Below are positions 5,634-6,085 of a stretch of 6,085 nt of DNA, in pieces (the stretch's first letter is position 1; each line of letters begins with the position of its first letter). The stretch covers positions 1-6,085 of the forward strand of contig JAIRKV010000022.1 of NCBI GenBank assembly GCA_031259935.1. The letters are read 5' to 3'. The DNA is from Prevotellaceae bacterium (GTDB taxonomy: Bacteria > Bacteroidota > Bacteroidia > Bacteroidales > UBA932). The position numbers were made by a program, and so were the translations under genes. The notes under the pieces were generated by a model. That model was not told the DNA's origin, ran no database searches, and saw only the letters and a list, made by a program, of their open reading frames with translations.

Positions 5634-5751
5634 ATATAAATTCAGCAGCAGTATTATATTGTCAGTGAAAATAAGAATGAATACAAAAATACGGAACGCT
5701 TACGGTTATTGTACTTTTCCTCTATAAATTTTACAAAACAATTTTTATCCG

Positions 5752-5785
5752 TTTGTGTGTAATTGAATATTTTATGCTAACTTTG
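5752..5785 (+). promoter_or_regulatory. Bacteroidota-type promoter for the right-edge gene
   Basis: TTTG (5752-5755), a 22-base spacer and TAACTTTG (5778-5785) match both parts of the Bacteroidota consensus. The start codon at 5817 lies 31 bases past the -7 element, giving a leader of about 25 bases. This supports both the start choice and the reality of the truncated gene. Confidence 0.7.
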
Positions 5786-5816
5786 CGCTACTACATTTTC
5801 AGGAAAACAGCAAACA

Positions 5817-6085
5817 ATGGCGCAAACAAACATTCAGGAAGAAGAAATAAAAAACACAGTCGCAGAGCGATTTTTCTCAAAATTTGACTGTACAAAGATT
5901 CTCGGTAAAATCGACTTTGCCGTACGGTTGAAGCGTCCGCAGAATGCCATCGATTTCAACGACGAGTATCTTCTTTGGGCTGAAGCCAAACAGAAATCTG
6001 CCGACATCATTGCAATGCTTGCGCAACTTGTGCTGACAGTCGGCAAAGCGCGGACTTTCGACGAAATTCTGCCGCCGCCTTTTTT
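5817..6085 (+). CDS. N-terminus of a probable restriction-modification protein (PD-(D/E)XK-like segment), cut by the window end
   Basis: The frame from the ATG at 5817 stays open for 89 codons to the window end, beginning MAQTNIQEEEIKNTVAERFF. A complete promoter sits upstream (5752-5785). Residues 30-79 look like the core of a PD-(D/E)XK nuclease. A strand carries an acidic residue at D33 (KIDFAVR), and a hydrophobic strand ends in E56-A57-K58 (YLLWAEAKQ). An amphipathic helix with a glutamine follows (DIIAMLAQLVLTVGKAR, 63-79). The stretch from FNDEYLLWAEAK to FDEILPPPF (47-89) recalls the N-termini of large Bacteroidota N6-adenine DNA methyltransferase/restriction proteins; this is recall, not a search. 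If right, it acts on foreign DNA, and its methylase domain lies beyond the window. The downstream part is unseen, so the role is inferred. The minus-strand frame at 5834-6046 is a shadow. Confidence 0.6.
   Translation, partial: MAQTNIQEEEIKNTVAERFFSKFDCTKILGKIDFAVRLKRPQNAIDFNDEYLLWAEAKQKSADIIAMLAQLVLTVGKARTFDEILPPPF

Noticed and set aside
5834..6046. 70-codon minus-strand frame near the right edge
   Set aside because: It is antisense to the promoter-led frame starting at 5817, has a Ser/Ala-rich composition, and shows no motif.

Overview
The window is AT-rich and reads as chromosome of an anaerobic or microaerophilic member of the Bacteroidota. Three things in the sequence point there. Starts lack Shine-Dalgarno sites and are preceded by A/T-rich leaders. 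The Bacteroidota-type promoter motif (TTTG, spacer of about 20, TAnnTTTG) sits in front of genes, with complete two-part copies at 79-110 (minus) and 5752-5785 (plus) and good -7 elements before four other transcription units. The gene content also fits: a reverse-domain rubrerythrin next to a PerR-type regulator.

Layout. 1-50 is the first 16 codons of a minus-strand gene leaving the left edge, possibly an IS5-type transposase, with its own promoter. 51-349 is otherwise non-coding. 350-2284 (minus) is a probable two-gene unit: a hotdog-fold acyl-CoA thioesterase followed after 51 bp by a full-length cardiolipin synthase, both linked to acyl/phospholipid metabolism. 2476-3249 (minus) is a classical short-chain dehydrogenase. 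It is divergent, across 289 bp, from the plus-strand perR-rbr pair (3539-4548), which ends in a strong intrinsic terminator (4580-4613). 4627-5607 (minus) is an exported M28-fold peptidase that converges on rbr. 5817-6085 (plus) is the N-terminal 89 codons of a larger protein, probably a restriction-modification enzyme with a PD-(D/E)XK-like nuclease segment.

The clearest functional story is oxidative defence. A Fur-family regulator has all five residues of a PerR peroxide-sensing metal site and a Cys4 zinc site. Just before its start codon is a 15-bp 7-1-7 palindrome that matches the PerR box except for one symmetric substitution per arm. Its cotranscribed partner is a rubredoxin-first rubrerythrin, a peroxide/oxygen reductase. 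The simplest reading is an autoregulated peroxide-response operon. The two most unusual items are the M28 protein, whose paired catalytic glutamates are replaced by Gly-Lys while the other four metal ligands remain, and the truncated nuclease-like gene at the right edge, where an unseen defence system may begin. No tRNA, rRNA or CRISPR array was seen.
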